A stretch of 6,956 bases of DNA from Clostridia bacterium (GCA_900757905.1 CAAEPN010000047.1:1-6956); one strand, 5' to 3'; shown: positions 1 to 6,173, counted from the stretch's first letter. Made by a program: numbers and translations. The notes: generated from the letters alone by a model not told the origin.

Positions 1-781
1 CCGCCGCCGCCATAGTCGCACCCACCGGCGTGGAAAACGCAAGCGATGCCAAAAAACCGCCAAGCGCGGCAATAAGCGCAAATATCCCTGCACAAACCGT
101 CACCGCCAAAAAGCTCTTGTAAAGCCGCATCGCGCCGAGCACCGGAAACACGATGAGTGCCGTGATGAGCAGCGAGCCTACTAACTTCATGCCGAATACG
201 ATAACAAGCGCCGCCATGACCGCCGTCACCGTGTTGAAAAGCGACGCGCTCGTGCCGGTCGCCGTCGAAAAGCTCTCGTCGAAGGTCACGGAAAATATCC
301 GGTTGTGAAATAAAATGAAAACAAGCAGCGTCACCACGGCTAACACCACGCATAAAATCACATCGCGGCGGTTCAGCGTCAACATGGATGCCGAACCGAA
401 CAGCGTGCCGCACACGTCGCCCGACACGTTCGCCGAGGTCGAAAACACATTTAAAAGCAGATATCCCACCGCAAGCGACGAAACCGATATCATCGCTACC
501 GCCGCGTCGCCCTTGACCTTGGCATTCTGCCCGGCGCGTAAAAGAAGCACCGCGCAGATCACCGTCACCGGCAGCACCACAAGCATATTGTCGGTAAGTC
601 CTGCCACCGACGCCGCCGCAATCACGCCGAACGCAAAGTGCGAAAGTCCGTCGCCGAGGAAGGAAAACCGCTTAAGCACCAAAACCACGCCGATAAGCGC
701 GGCGCAAAGCGCGATCATCACGCCCACCGCAAACGCATACCTTACAAACGGATAGGAAAAATACCGCATAAGCTCAGTCAT
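1..781 (-). CDS. znuB: Metal (zinc-type) ABC transporter permease, ZnuB/AdcB family, 3' end outside window
   Basis: This is the membrane channel subunit of a divalent-metal importer of the ABC-3 (ZnuB/AdcB/MntB) family. I read 260 uninterrupted codons from the ATG at 781 to the left edge, where the gene continues; family members are about 260-280 residues, so little is missing. The protein opens MTELMRYFSYPFVRYAF and is strongly hydrophobic. The motif KRFSFLGDGLSHFAFG at about residues 37-52 is characteristic of the family, and FGMKLVGSLLITALIVFPVL is the typical later helix pair. An AGGAGG ribosome binding site (791-796) lies 9 nt before the ATG. The start overlaps the end of the ATPase gene by 8 nt (774-781), which suggests translational coupling. 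It is the third gene of the operon. Zinc is inferred from family and neighbours; manganese or iron cannot be excluded. Confidence 0.93.
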   Translation of the reverse strand, partial: MTELMRYFSYPFVRYAFAVGVMIALCAALIGVVLVLKRFSFLGDGLSHFAFGVIAAASVAGLTDNMLVVLPVTVICAVLLLRAGQNAKVKGDAAVAMISVSSLAVGYLLLNVFSTSANVSGDVCGTLFGSASMLTLNRRDVILCVVLAVVTLLVFILFHNRIFSVTFDESFSTATGTSASLFNTVTAVMAALVIVFGMKLVGSLLITALIVFPVLGAMRLYKSFLAVTVCAGIFALIAALGGFLASLAFSTPVGATMAAA

Positions 782-1484
782 TGCCTTTTCCCTCCTGGTT
801 TTCGCGTATTTCCGCTAAATATTCCTCGCGCGTGCGATAAAACCGGTTGTTGCCGGCATGCCCTAACTTGAGTATCTTGTCGGCATACACTCCGGCCGCC
901 TCCAAATCGTGCGTTACCATGAGAACCGTCATACCGTCCGCGCGGTGAAGCTCGTCAAGAAGCGCATATAATTCCGCAGAGCCGCCCGCGTCAAGTCCGG
1001 CACACGGCTCATCCACAAGCAGCACATCTTTGGCGGCACACATGGCGCGCGCCAAAAATACGCGCTGCTGCTGACCGCCCGAAAGCTCCCGTATACACCG
1101 GTCGGCAAGGCCGGAAATATCAAGGCGCTCCATGACCTCCGCCGCCTTCTTCCGGTCGGCCTTGGTGTAAAAGCTCCAAAAGCCCTTGCCGCCTAAGCAG
1201 CCGGATAAGACCACCTCGCGCACCGACGCCGGAAAATCCTTTTGCATGGGCGTCTTTTGCGGCATGTAGCCAATGCGGCGCGGCGAAAAAGACGCTTCGC
1301 GCTTAATTTCGCCCGAAAGCGGCTTGTTCAAACCCAAAAGCGTCTTGATAAGCGTGCTTTTTCCCGTACCGTTTTCACCGATGATGCACAGATAGTCGCC
1401 TTTTTCCGCTTCAAAATTTAAGTTTTCCGCCACGGCCCGGCCATCATAGCCGAGCGTGAGATCTTTACAAGAAAATAATGTCAT
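774..1484 (-). CDS. znuC: Metal ABC transporter ATP-binding protein, ZnuC/AdcC family
   Basis: This cytoplasmic ATPase (236 residues) powers the metal importer. All ABC hallmarks are visible: Walker A GENGTGKST at residues 36-44, Q-loop GYMPQ ending at Gln76, signature LSGGQ at 134-138, Walker B VLLVDEP at 154-160, and the switch His in THD at 191-193. Length is normal for the family. The open frame extends upstream to 1532, but those 16 extra codons are basic, overlap the end of the binding-protein gene and lack family character. I chose the ATG at 1484, which follows GAGGAG by 4 nt and opens MTLFSCKDLTLGYDGR, the usual start of such a domain. The gap to the upstream gene is 19 nt and the downstream permease overlaps by 8 nt, so the three genes form one transcription unit. 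The metal specificity is not encoded here and is inferred from the partners. Confidence 0.95.
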   Translation of the reverse strand: MTLFSCKDLTLGYDGRAVAENLNFEAEKGDYLCIIGENGTGKSTLIKTLLGLNKPLSGEIKREASFSPRRIGYMPQKTPMQKDFPASVREVVLSGCLGGKGFWSFYTKADRKKAAEVMERLDISGLADRCIRELSGGQQQRVFLARAMCAAKDVLLVDEPCAGLDAGGSAELYALLDELHRADGMTVLMVTHDLEAAGVYADKILKLGHAGNNRFYRTREEYLAEIRENQEGKGND

Positions 1485-1503
1485 TTTTCTCCTCGTAAGC
1501 GTT

Positions 1504-2475
1504 TTACGATAATAACGCTTTGAATGCCGCAAGATTTTCTTCCATGACCGAAAGATAGCTTCCGCTTTCTATTTCGTCCTTGGATACCGACTGCATGGAG
1601 TCCAGCGTCACGATGTCCACATCGTTTTTCTTCGCGTTTTCAAGCACAGCCTTCGCCACCGCCCCGTCCGTGCTTTCGGTCACCGCAATATGCGAAAGCC
1701 CGTATTCATCCACCTTGTCCGCTAAAAAGATAACCGTGTCAAAGCCGGCGTCGGTCTCGGCCGAGCAGCCCGGAAAGGCCGCATAGTACGTCAAATGATA
1801 ATCGTCGGCAAGGTAACGGAACGGAAAACGGTCGGCTACGACAAAAACGCCAAGCCGTGCGTCCTTTACCGCCTTGTCGAAAGCCTCGTCAAGCGCCGTC
1901 AGCTTTTCCGAATAAACCGCCGACGCGCTCTCAAGAAGTGCCGCCTCACCGCTGTCGGCTTCACACAAAACCGCCGTCAGCTTTTCGGTCAAAAACAGCG
2001 CGTTCTTTACCGAAAGCCAGACATGCTCGTCGTTTTCCGGCGTTTCTGCTTCTTGATGAGCGTCCGCTTCATGCGTATGCGCTTCCATACCCTCCACGGT
2101 TTCTTCGGCTTTTACCCTGTCGCCGAGCAATTCAAGAAGTGAGACGCCCTTTACGCCGGTTCCGGCATTTTTCACCGCGTCAGCCACCCATTTGTCCGAT
2201 TCGCCGCCAACATAGACCACAAGGTCGCTGTCGGCTAAAGCCGCCATGTCCGATACGGTCGGCTGGTAGCTGTGCAAGTCAGCTCCGTGTGTGTCGAGAA
2301 GCGTTATTTCAAGCTCTTGCGCGTCCGCCGCCACGTTTCTTAACCAATCGTAAGCCGGAAATACCGTGCATAGCACCCGATACTTGCCGTCTTTTTCGGC
2401 TTGTTCGGCCTTCGTGCAGCCAAATAGGCCAAATACGCACAGACACGCCAAAGCAATAAGCAATTTCTTTTTCAT
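1504..2475 (-). CDS. znuA: Metal-binding lipoprotein of ABC importer, ZnuA/AdcA-like (cluster A-I)
   Basis: This 323-residue extracytoplasmic binding protein delivers metal to the ABC permease. A lipoprotein signal runs from MKKKLLIAL to the lipobox LFGC, with Cys20 as the lipidated residue. Family metal-site segments are GADLHSYQPT (His68) and DEHVWLSVKNA (His151). A short His- and acid-rich loop at 129-151 (His133, His135, His140) precedes the second, as in zinc-type proteins. At the third ligand position, where zinc proteins usually have His, the protein has VVADRFPFRYL with Asp215; Asp292 in VTLDSM may be the fourth ligand. The frame stays open up to 2559, but the ATG at 2475 has GGAG 5 nt upstream and begins the signal peptide directly, while the longer form would run through the operator and promoter. 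It is the first gene of the operon. Zinc is favoured by the His loop, but the ligand change leaves manganese possible. Confidence 0.92.
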   Translation of the reverse strand: MKKKLLIALACLCVFGLFGCTKAEQAEKDGKYRVLCTVFPAYDWLRNVAADAQELEITLLDTHGADLHSYQPTVSDMAALADSDLVVYVGGESDKWVADAVKNAGTGVKGVSLLELLGDRVKAEETVEGMEAHTHEADAHQEAETPENDEHVWLSVKNALFLTEKLTAVLCEADSGEAALLESASAVYSEKLTALDEAFDKAVKDARLGVFVVADRFPFRYLADDYHLTYYAAFPGCSAETDAGFDTVIFLADKVDEYGLSHIAVTESTDGAVAKAVLENAKKNDVDIVTLDSMQSVSKDEIESGSYLSVMEENLAAFKALLS

Positions 2476-2496
2476 AGTAACTCCGTAAACATTTTT

Positions 2497-2515
2497 GATA
2501 ATGAGAATCATTCTC
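2497..2515. promoter_or_regulatory. Fur-family operator (Fur/Zur-type box)
   Basis: The 19-mer GATAATGAGAATCATTCTC differs from the classical Fur box GATAATGATAATCATTATC at only two positions. Inside it lies a perfect 7-1-7 palindrome, TGAGAAT-C-ATTCTCA (2502-2516), the format used by Firmicute Fur, PerR and Zur proteins. It sits at the predicted start of transcription, just downstream of the -10 box, where a bound repressor would block initiation. The regulated operon suggests Zur or Fur; the sequence alone does not say which. Confidence 0.87.
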
Positions 2516-2521
2516 AAAAAT

Positions 2522-2549
2522 ATTATATCCATTCTTACCATAAAGTCAA
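2522..2549 (-). promoter_or_regulatory. Sigma-A promoter of the metal ABC operon
   Basis: On the minus strand, a -35 box TTGACT (2544-2549) and a perfect -10 box TATAAT (2522-2527) are separated by 16 bp. Transcription should start near 2515, which gives a leader of about 40 nt before the ATG at 2475. This placement also argues against the longer binding-protein reading frame, which would begin upstream of the promoter. Confidence 0.85.
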
Positions 2550-2603
2550 TACCGTTCATGAAATTGTTACAAACGTTTCTTTCCCCATGCGCTATGCAAA
2601 AGC

Positions 2604-2722
2604 GACAAAAATAAAAACCTTTGTGCCGTTTTGTCTGTGAAGTTTTATTTTATTTACATTTATTTCTCGTTTTTTCGCTCAAAACCGCTGTTTTGTCCGT
2701 CAAAAACGGTTGACAAAAAGCG
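2604..2722. repeat. Two inverted GACAAAA/TTTTGTC pairs upstream of and over the aspartokinase promoter
   Basis: The 7-mer GACAAAA occurs four times in this stretch as two inverted pairs: 2604-2610 with TTTTGTC at 2629-2635, and TTTTGTC at 2691-2697 with GACAAAA at 2712-2718. The second pair extends outward (CGCT 2686-2689 with AGCG 2719-2722, with one bulged G at 2690). It also holds an inner CCGT/ACGG pairing (2697-2700 with 2706-2709). It overlaps the -35 box of the aspartokinase promoter. An operator is plausible but unproven. The remaining spacer from 2550 to 2690 is AT-rich, and I see no gene or other element in it. Confidence 0.5.
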
Positions 2723-2739
2723 CTCCTTTCCGATATAAT
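2710..2739 (+). promoter_or_regulatory. Sigma-A promoter of the aspartokinase gene
   Basis: A perfect -35 TTGACA (2710-2715) and a perfect -10 TATAAT (2734-2739) are separated by 18 bp. Transcription should begin near 2746, leaving a leader of about 66 nt before the GTG at 2812. The apparent TTG start of the long open frame is in fact the first three bases of this -35 box. Confidence 0.87.
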
Positions 2740-2756
2740 AGACCATACGATACTGT

Positions 2757-2784
2757 CGTGCCGCAAACGAAACCGCGCGGCACG
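2757..2784 (+). promoter_or_regulatory. Hairpin in the aspartokinase mRNA leader
   Basis: CGTGCCGC (2757-2764) and GCGGCACG (2777-2784) form a perfect GC-rich 8-bp stem with a 12-nt loop, close to the 5' end of the predicted transcript. No T-run follows, so it is not a terminator. The leader is far too short for the usual lysine riboswitch. The hairpin ends about 12 nt before the ribosome binding site; it may stabilise the mRNA or be a protein site. Confidence 0.5.
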
Positions 2785-2811
2785 CTTAAAATTCAAAGAG
2801 AGGTCTTAACC

Positions 2812-4125
2812 GTGATAAAAGTAGCAAAGTTCGGCGGCAGCTCCCTCGCCAACGCCGACCAGTTCAAAAAAGTCGCCGACATCATCCATGCCGACCCTGC
2901 ACGCCGCTATGTTGTTCCCTCTGCGCCCGGAAAGCGCCACAAAGAAGATGTCAAGATCACCGATATGCTCTATGCCTGCTATGAGGAAACCATCCGCGGC
3001 GGTGAGATCTCTCCGCTTTTTGCCAAAATCAAGGAACGCTACGATTCGATCATTTCGGAGCTTGACCTGTCGTTAAGCTTAGAAAAGCAGTACGCCGTCA
3101 TCGAACACAGCTTTCTTGCGCGCGTCGGCAAGGACTATGCGGCCAGCCGCGGCGAATACTTGAACGGCATCATCATGGCAAATTATTTAGGCTTTGATTT
3201 CATCGACGCTGCCGAGGTCATCTTCTTCAAGGACGACGGCACATATGACGCCGAAAAGACCAATACCGTTCTTTCCGAACGTCTTGCCGAAAGCGATTAT
3301 GCCGTCATTCCCGGCTTTTACGGCATTATGCCCAACGATACCATAAAGACCTTTTCGCGCGGCGGTTCGGATGTCACAGGCGCCATTGTCGCCAGAGCCG
3401 CCGGTGCGGACGAGTACGAAAACTGGACGGATGTTTCCGGCTTCATGATCGCCGACCCGCGCATTGTCCCGAATCCGAAAAGCATTTCGGTCATCACCTA
3501 CCGAGAATTACGCGAGCTTTCCTACATGGGCGCGACGGTTTTGCATGAGGACGCCATCTTCCCGGTAAAAAAGGCCGGTATACCGATCCACATCCGCAAC
3601 ACCAACGCTCCGAACGACGACGGTACGCTCATTGTCACGCATACGGACAAGGCCAATCCGGTCAGCATCTTGACCGGTATTGCCGGCAAAAAAGGCTTTA
3701 CGGTCCTAACGCTCGAAAAGGACATGATGAACGAAGAGATCGGTTTCGGCCGCAAGCTCTTGCAGGTTCTTGAGAAGAACGGCATGAACTTCGAACATCT
3801 GCCCAGCGGCATCGATACCATGAGCGTCATCGTCAACGAGCATGAATTGGAGGGTCGCGAGGATGTCATCATTTCCGACCTTATGACCGCCACCACACCC
3901 GACAGCATCAGCATCGAAAAGAATATCGCCCTTATCGCCGTCGTGGGCCGCGGCATGAAAAATGCCAAAGGTACGGCTGCCGCTGTCTTTATGGCGCTTG
4001 CCGAAAAGGATATCAACATCCGCATGATCGATCAAGGCTCCAGCGAGCTGAACATCATCGTCGGCGTGGATAACGCAGACTTTGAAAAATCGATACAGAC
4101 AATTTACGACAAATTTGTCATTTAA
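2812..4125 (+). CDS. lysC: Aspartate kinase (aspartokinase), monofunctional, with tandem ACT domains
   Basis: The enzyme (437 residues) phosphorylates aspartate with ATP to give 4-phospho-aspartate, the entry step to lysine, threonine, methionine and, in many bacteria, diaminopimelate. The amino acid kinase domain spans about residues 1-280, with KFGGSS at 6-11, SAPGKR at 37-42, the substrate segment SRGEYLNG at 112-119, FSRGGSDVTG at 181-190, NWTDVSGF at 204-211 and YMGATVLHEDAIFPV at 238-252. Two ACT regulatory domains follow at about 293-360 and 370-437; the second contains VVGRGMKNAKGTAA. This suggests feedback control by lysine and/or threonine. The frame is open from 2710, but I chose the GTG at 2812. 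It has AGAGAGG 8 nt upstream and opens IKVAKFGG exactly as the family does, whereas the upstream codons lie in the promoter and leader hairpin. It appears monocistronic, since a new promoter and T-box follow. Confidence 0.95.
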   Translation: MIKVAKFGGSSLANADQFKKVADIIHADPARRYVVPSAPGKRHKEDVKITDMLYACYEETIRGGEISPLFAKIKERYDSIISELDLSLSLEKQYAVIEHSFLARVGKDYAASRGEYLNGIIMANYLGFDFIDAAEVIFFKDDGTYDAEKTNTVLSERLAESDYAVIPGFYGIMPNDTIKTFSRGGSDVTGAIVARAAGADEYENWTDVSGFMIADPRIVPNPKSISVITYRELRELSYMGATVLHEDAIFPVKKAGIPIHIRNTNAPNDDGTLIVTHTDKANPVSILTGIAGKKGFTVLTLEKDMMNEEIGFGRKLLQVLEKNGMNFEHLPSGIDTMSVIVNEHELEGREDVIISDLMTATTPDSISIEKNIALIAVVGRGMKNAKGTAAAVFMALAEKDINIRMIDQGSSELNIIVGVDNADFEKSIQTIYDKFVI

Positions 4126-4140
4126 AATTATTATCAAATT

Positions 4141-4173
4141 CGCGTTTTACTGTAGGAAAAGTGTCGAAACGCG
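4141..4173. repeat. Inverted repeat next to the T-box promoter
   Basis: CGCGTTT (4141-4147) and AAACGCG (4167-4173) are a perfect 7-bp inverted repeat with a 19-nt spacer. It begins 15 nt after the aspartokinase stop codon and ends 3 nt before the -10 box of the next promoter. No T-run follows the second arm, so it is a poor intrinsic terminator. An operator or an mRNA 3'-end structure are alternatives. Confidence 0.35.
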
Positions 4174-4182
4174 TGCTATACT
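4174..4182 (+). promoter_or_regulatory. Extended -10 promoter for the T-box/symporter transcript
   Basis: The sequence TGCTATACT contains a TGn extension directly before the -10 box TATACT (4177-4182). I find no good -35 box at 16-18 bp, which fits the extended -10 class. The predicted start near 4189 lies just ahead of the first T-box stem, as expected. Confidence 0.6.
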
Positions 4183-4188
4183 GTTATC

Positions 4189-4465
4189 ACTTTAAAGGCG
4201 TTGACCGAAAAGAAGTAAAAGCGACCGTCTTTGCAGAGAAGTGCCGGTTGGTGCAAGGCACAAAAGAATTTGCTTTGAATTACATTTCGAGAGCCGCACA
4301 CCCAAAGAACCCCGTTCCGGTAGGCTGTGCCGTATCCGCACGTTACAGCGGCAGAGTATAAGATGTATTTCCGTACTCGATGAGGTCTGCTTTGTGAAAA
4401 GCGGATAAATATGAGGTGGTACCACGATTTATTCGTCCTCTGTGCATGACACAGAGGACTTTTTT
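4189..4465 (+). ncRNA. T-box riboswitch (tRNA-sensing leader) controlling the symporter
   Basis: This leader senses uncharged tRNA and lets transcription continue into the symporter gene. Stem I is recognisable. A lower helix CGAAA (4206-4210) pairs with TTTCG (4285-4289). The specifier internal loop has 5' side AGAAGTA and 3' side GAATTACA (4277-4284). A helix AAAGC/GCTTT (4218-4222 with 4272-4276) lies above it. A distal GTGCC/GGCAC stem (4241-4245 with 4257-4261) encloses GGTTGGTGCAA. The antiterminator is complete: GAGG (4413-4416) with CCTC (4437-4440), the 7-nt bulge TGGTACC (4417-4423), and ACG (4424-4426) with CGT (4434-4436). The bulge TGGT would pair with an ACCA tRNA end, meaning discriminator base A. 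The specifier is TAC (Tyr, 4281-4283, followed by A) or TTA (Leu, 4280-4282). I favour Tyr because T-boxes prefer C-ending codons. The central stems are less certain. Confidence 0.93.
4435..4465 (+). terminator. Intrinsic terminator of the T-box leader
   Basis: GTCCTCTGTG (4435-4444) and CACAGAGGAC (4450-4459) form a perfect 10-bp stem with loop CATGA, followed by six T. Its left arm overlaps the CGTCCTC strand of the antiterminator, so the two structures exclude each other. This is the off state when the tRNA is charged. Confidence 0.95.
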
Positions 4466-4517
4466 ATACCATTTCGTTCCTTTGTGCCGAAAGAAAAAAC
4501 GAAAGGAATGATGAAAA

Positions 4518-6077
4518 ATGGTATGGAAAATTTCCCTTTTGATCGTATTCTTCGGCATTATGCTCGGCGTGGGACTCTACTGCCGCAAGCATGCCACCAA
4601 TGTCGGCGGCTTTGTGCTCGGCGGCCGGTCGGTCGGCCCGTGGCTGACCGCCTTCGCTTACGGTACGAGCTACTTCTCCGCCGTCATCTTTATCGGCTAT
4701 GCCGGTCAGTTCGGTTGGAAATTCGGCATCGCCTCCACTTGGATCGGTATCGGAAACGCGCTTATCGGCTCGCTGCTTGCCTGGGTCATTTTAGGCCGGC
4801 GCACGCGCTTAATGTCCCAGCATCTCGATACCTCCACCATGCCCGAATTCTTTGGCAAACGCTTTGACAGCCGCGCTTTAAAGATCGGCGCGTCGGTCAT
4901 TGTGTTCGTGTTCCTCGTTCCTTACACTGCGTCGCTCTACAACGGTCTTTCCAGACTGTTCGGTATGGCGTTCAACATCGACTATTCGGTCTGCGTGATC
5001 GCGATGGCCGCTCTCACCGGCGTCTATGTCATTGCCGGCGGCTACATGGCAACCGCTATCAACGATTTTATTCAAGGTCTTATCATGCTCGGCGGCATTG
5101 TCGCGGTCATTGCAGCCGTTCTTTCGGGACATGGCGGCTTTATGGCGTCGCTGGAAGAGCTTGCAAACGTTTCCGACCCGGCAGCAAGTACCATGCCCGG
5201 TGCGTTTGTCTCCTTCTTCGGTCCTGACCCGTTCGGCCTTTTGTGCGTAGTCATTCTCACCTCGCTCGGCACATGGGGACTTCCGCAGATGGTGCAGAAA
5301 TTTTACGCGATCAAGAGCGAAAAATCCATTCATAAAGGAACAGTCATCTCGACGCTGTTTGCCCTTATCGTTGCCGGCGGCTGCTACTTCTTGGGCGGCT
5401 TCGGACGCATTTCGGGCGTTGCAGTCGGTGAAAACGGACTGCCGGTCGGCGGCTATGACGCCGTAGTACCGGCTATGCTTGAAAGCTTGCCGGACATCCT
5501 CATCGGCATCGTCGTGATCTTAGTGCTTTCGGCTTCCATGTCTACCCTCTCGTCGTTAGTGCTTGCCTCCAGCTCCACACTCACCATTGACTTTATCAAG
5601 GATAACCTCGTTAAAAACATGTCCGAAAAGAAACAAGTTTTTGTCATGCGTATATTCGTCGTGGTGTTTATCGCAATTTCAGCCATTATCGCCATTGTTC
5701 AGTACAATAGCAGCGTTTCGTTTATCGCACAGCTCATGGGAATCTCGTGGGGCGCGCTTGCCGGAGCTTTTCTCGCGCCGTTCCTTTACGGTCTCTACTC
5801 CAAAAAGATCTCCAAAGCTTCGGTCTGGGTCTGCTTTATCTTCGGCGTGGGCGTTATGACGCTCAATATGTTCTTCCGCAGCGCGTTCCCGACGGTTTTG
5901 CAGTCTCCTATCAATTGCGGCGCTTTCGCCATGATCGCCGGTCTTATCCTTGTTCCGCTTGTCAGCCTGTTTACCAAAAAGCCGGATGAAAAGACAGTTG
6001 ACGGCATGTTCGAGTGCTACGAACAGACGGTTGTCGTCGCTGCTAAGGAAGCGCTGGGGGACGATGTGAAGAACTAA
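4518..6077 (+). CDS. Sodium:solute symporter (SSS/PutP family), probable amino acid importer under T-box control
   Basis: This 519-residue inner-membrane protein should couple solute uptake to the sodium gradient. It has about a dozen hydrophobic segments, the first at residues 4-21, and normal family length. Family signatures include FVLGGRSVGPWLTA at 32-45, SYFSAVIFIGYAG at 51-63, GGYMATAINDFIQGLIML at 174-191, and the helix-8 sodium-site segment SASMSTLSSLVLASSS at 338-353. There Ser342 and Thr343 match the conserved Ser/Thr pair of PutP-type transporters. The soluble C-terminal tail is acidic. The ATG at 4518 is preceded by AAGGA with a 10-nt gap; the nearby ATGs at 4508 and 4511 lie in another frame. 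The only upstream control element is the T-box, so expression should rise when the sensed amino acid is scarce. This points to tyrosine, or possibly leucine, as substrate. That is inference; proline, pantothenate or other SSS substrates cannot be excluded from the protein alone. Confidence 0.93.
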   Translation: MVWKISLLIVFFGIMLGVGLYCRKHATNVGGFVLGGRSVGPWLTAFAYGTSYFSAVIFIGYAGQFGWKFGIASTWIGIGNALIGSLLAWVILGRRTRLMSQHLDTSTMPEFFGKRFDSRALKIGASVIVFVFLVPYTASLYNGLSRLFGMAFNIDYSVCVIAMAALTGVYVIAGGYMATAINDFIQGLIMLGGIVAVIAAVLSGHGGFMASLEELANVSDPAASTMPGAFVSFFGPDPFGLLCVVILTSLGTWGLPQMVQKFYAIKSEKSIHKGTVISTLFALIVAGGCYFLGGFGRISGVAVGENGLPVGGYDAVVPAMLESLPDILIGIVVILVLSASMSTLSSLVLASSSTLTIDFIKDNLVKNMSEKKQVFVMRIFVVVFIAISAIIAIVQYNSSVSFIAQLMGISWGALAGAFLAPFLYGLYSKKISKASVWVCFIFGVGVMTLNMFFRSAFPTVLQSPINCGAFAMIAGLILVPLVSLFTKKPDEKTVDGMFECYEQTVVVAAKEALGDDVKN

Positions 6078-6116
6078 GCCTTTGACGTGTCGCAAAACAG
6101 GGTTTTATTATAATCT

Positions 6117-6148
6117 AAGCCACAGGTATAATACCTGTGGCTTTATTT
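6117..6148 (+). terminator. Intrinsic terminator after the symporter gene
   Basis: AAGCCACAGGT (6117-6127) and ACCTGTGGCTT (6133-6143) make a perfect 11-bp stem with loop ATAAT. The T-rich tract TTTATTT overlaps and follows the stem end. It begins 39 nt past the symporter stop and closes that transcription unit before the toxin-antitoxin promoter. Confidence 0.87.
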
Positions 6149-6173
6149 GTAAAAATTATTTTTTCAAAAAGCA

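Noticed and set aside
315..755. Plus-strand open frame of 146 codons
   Set aside because: It is antisense to the permease gene, whose family motifs (SFLGDGLSH and others) are clear on the minus strand. The plus-strand translation is Thr/Ser/Ala-rich and low in complexity, as expected of a shadow frame.
1857..2459. Plus-strand open frame of 200 codons, Arg/Pro-rich
   Set aside because: It lies antisense to the metal-binding lipoprotein. The Arg/Pro/Cys-rich composition without any domain is typical of the complement of a GC-rich gene.
2710..2811. Extended aspartokinase reading frame starting at TTG 2710
   Set aside because: The TTG is part of the -35 box TTGACA and the following codons cover the promoter and leader hairpin, so they would not be in the mRNA in full. 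The family N terminus begins at the GTG at 2812.
2550..2811. Possible lysine riboswitch or T-box ahead of aspartokinase
   Set aside because: The leader after the strong promoter is only about 66 nt, and there is no T-box GGTGGTACC-like bulge, no terminator and no multi-stem structure of riboswitch size.
3522..4137. Two overlapping minus-strand open frames of 143 and 167 codons
   Set aside because: Both are antisense to the ACT-domain part of aspartokinase, which is fully conserved in its own frame. Neither has a recognisable domain.
4161..4361. 66-codon plus-strand open frame between aspartokinase and the symporter
   Set aside because: It falls within the T-box RNA structure, starts upstream of the predicted transcription start, and has no ribosome binding site.
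4442..4867. 141-codon plus-strand frame overlapping the symporter start
   Set aside because: It begins inside the T-box terminator loop region and reads the symporter gene out of frame; the product is Arg/His/Leu-rich without a domain. The in-frame ATGs at 4508 and 4511 belong to it and not to the symporter.
4878..5333. 151-codon minus-strand frame
   Set aside because: It is antisense to symporter helices and has a charged, low-complexity translation (many His, Asp, Arg). No ribosome binding site was found.
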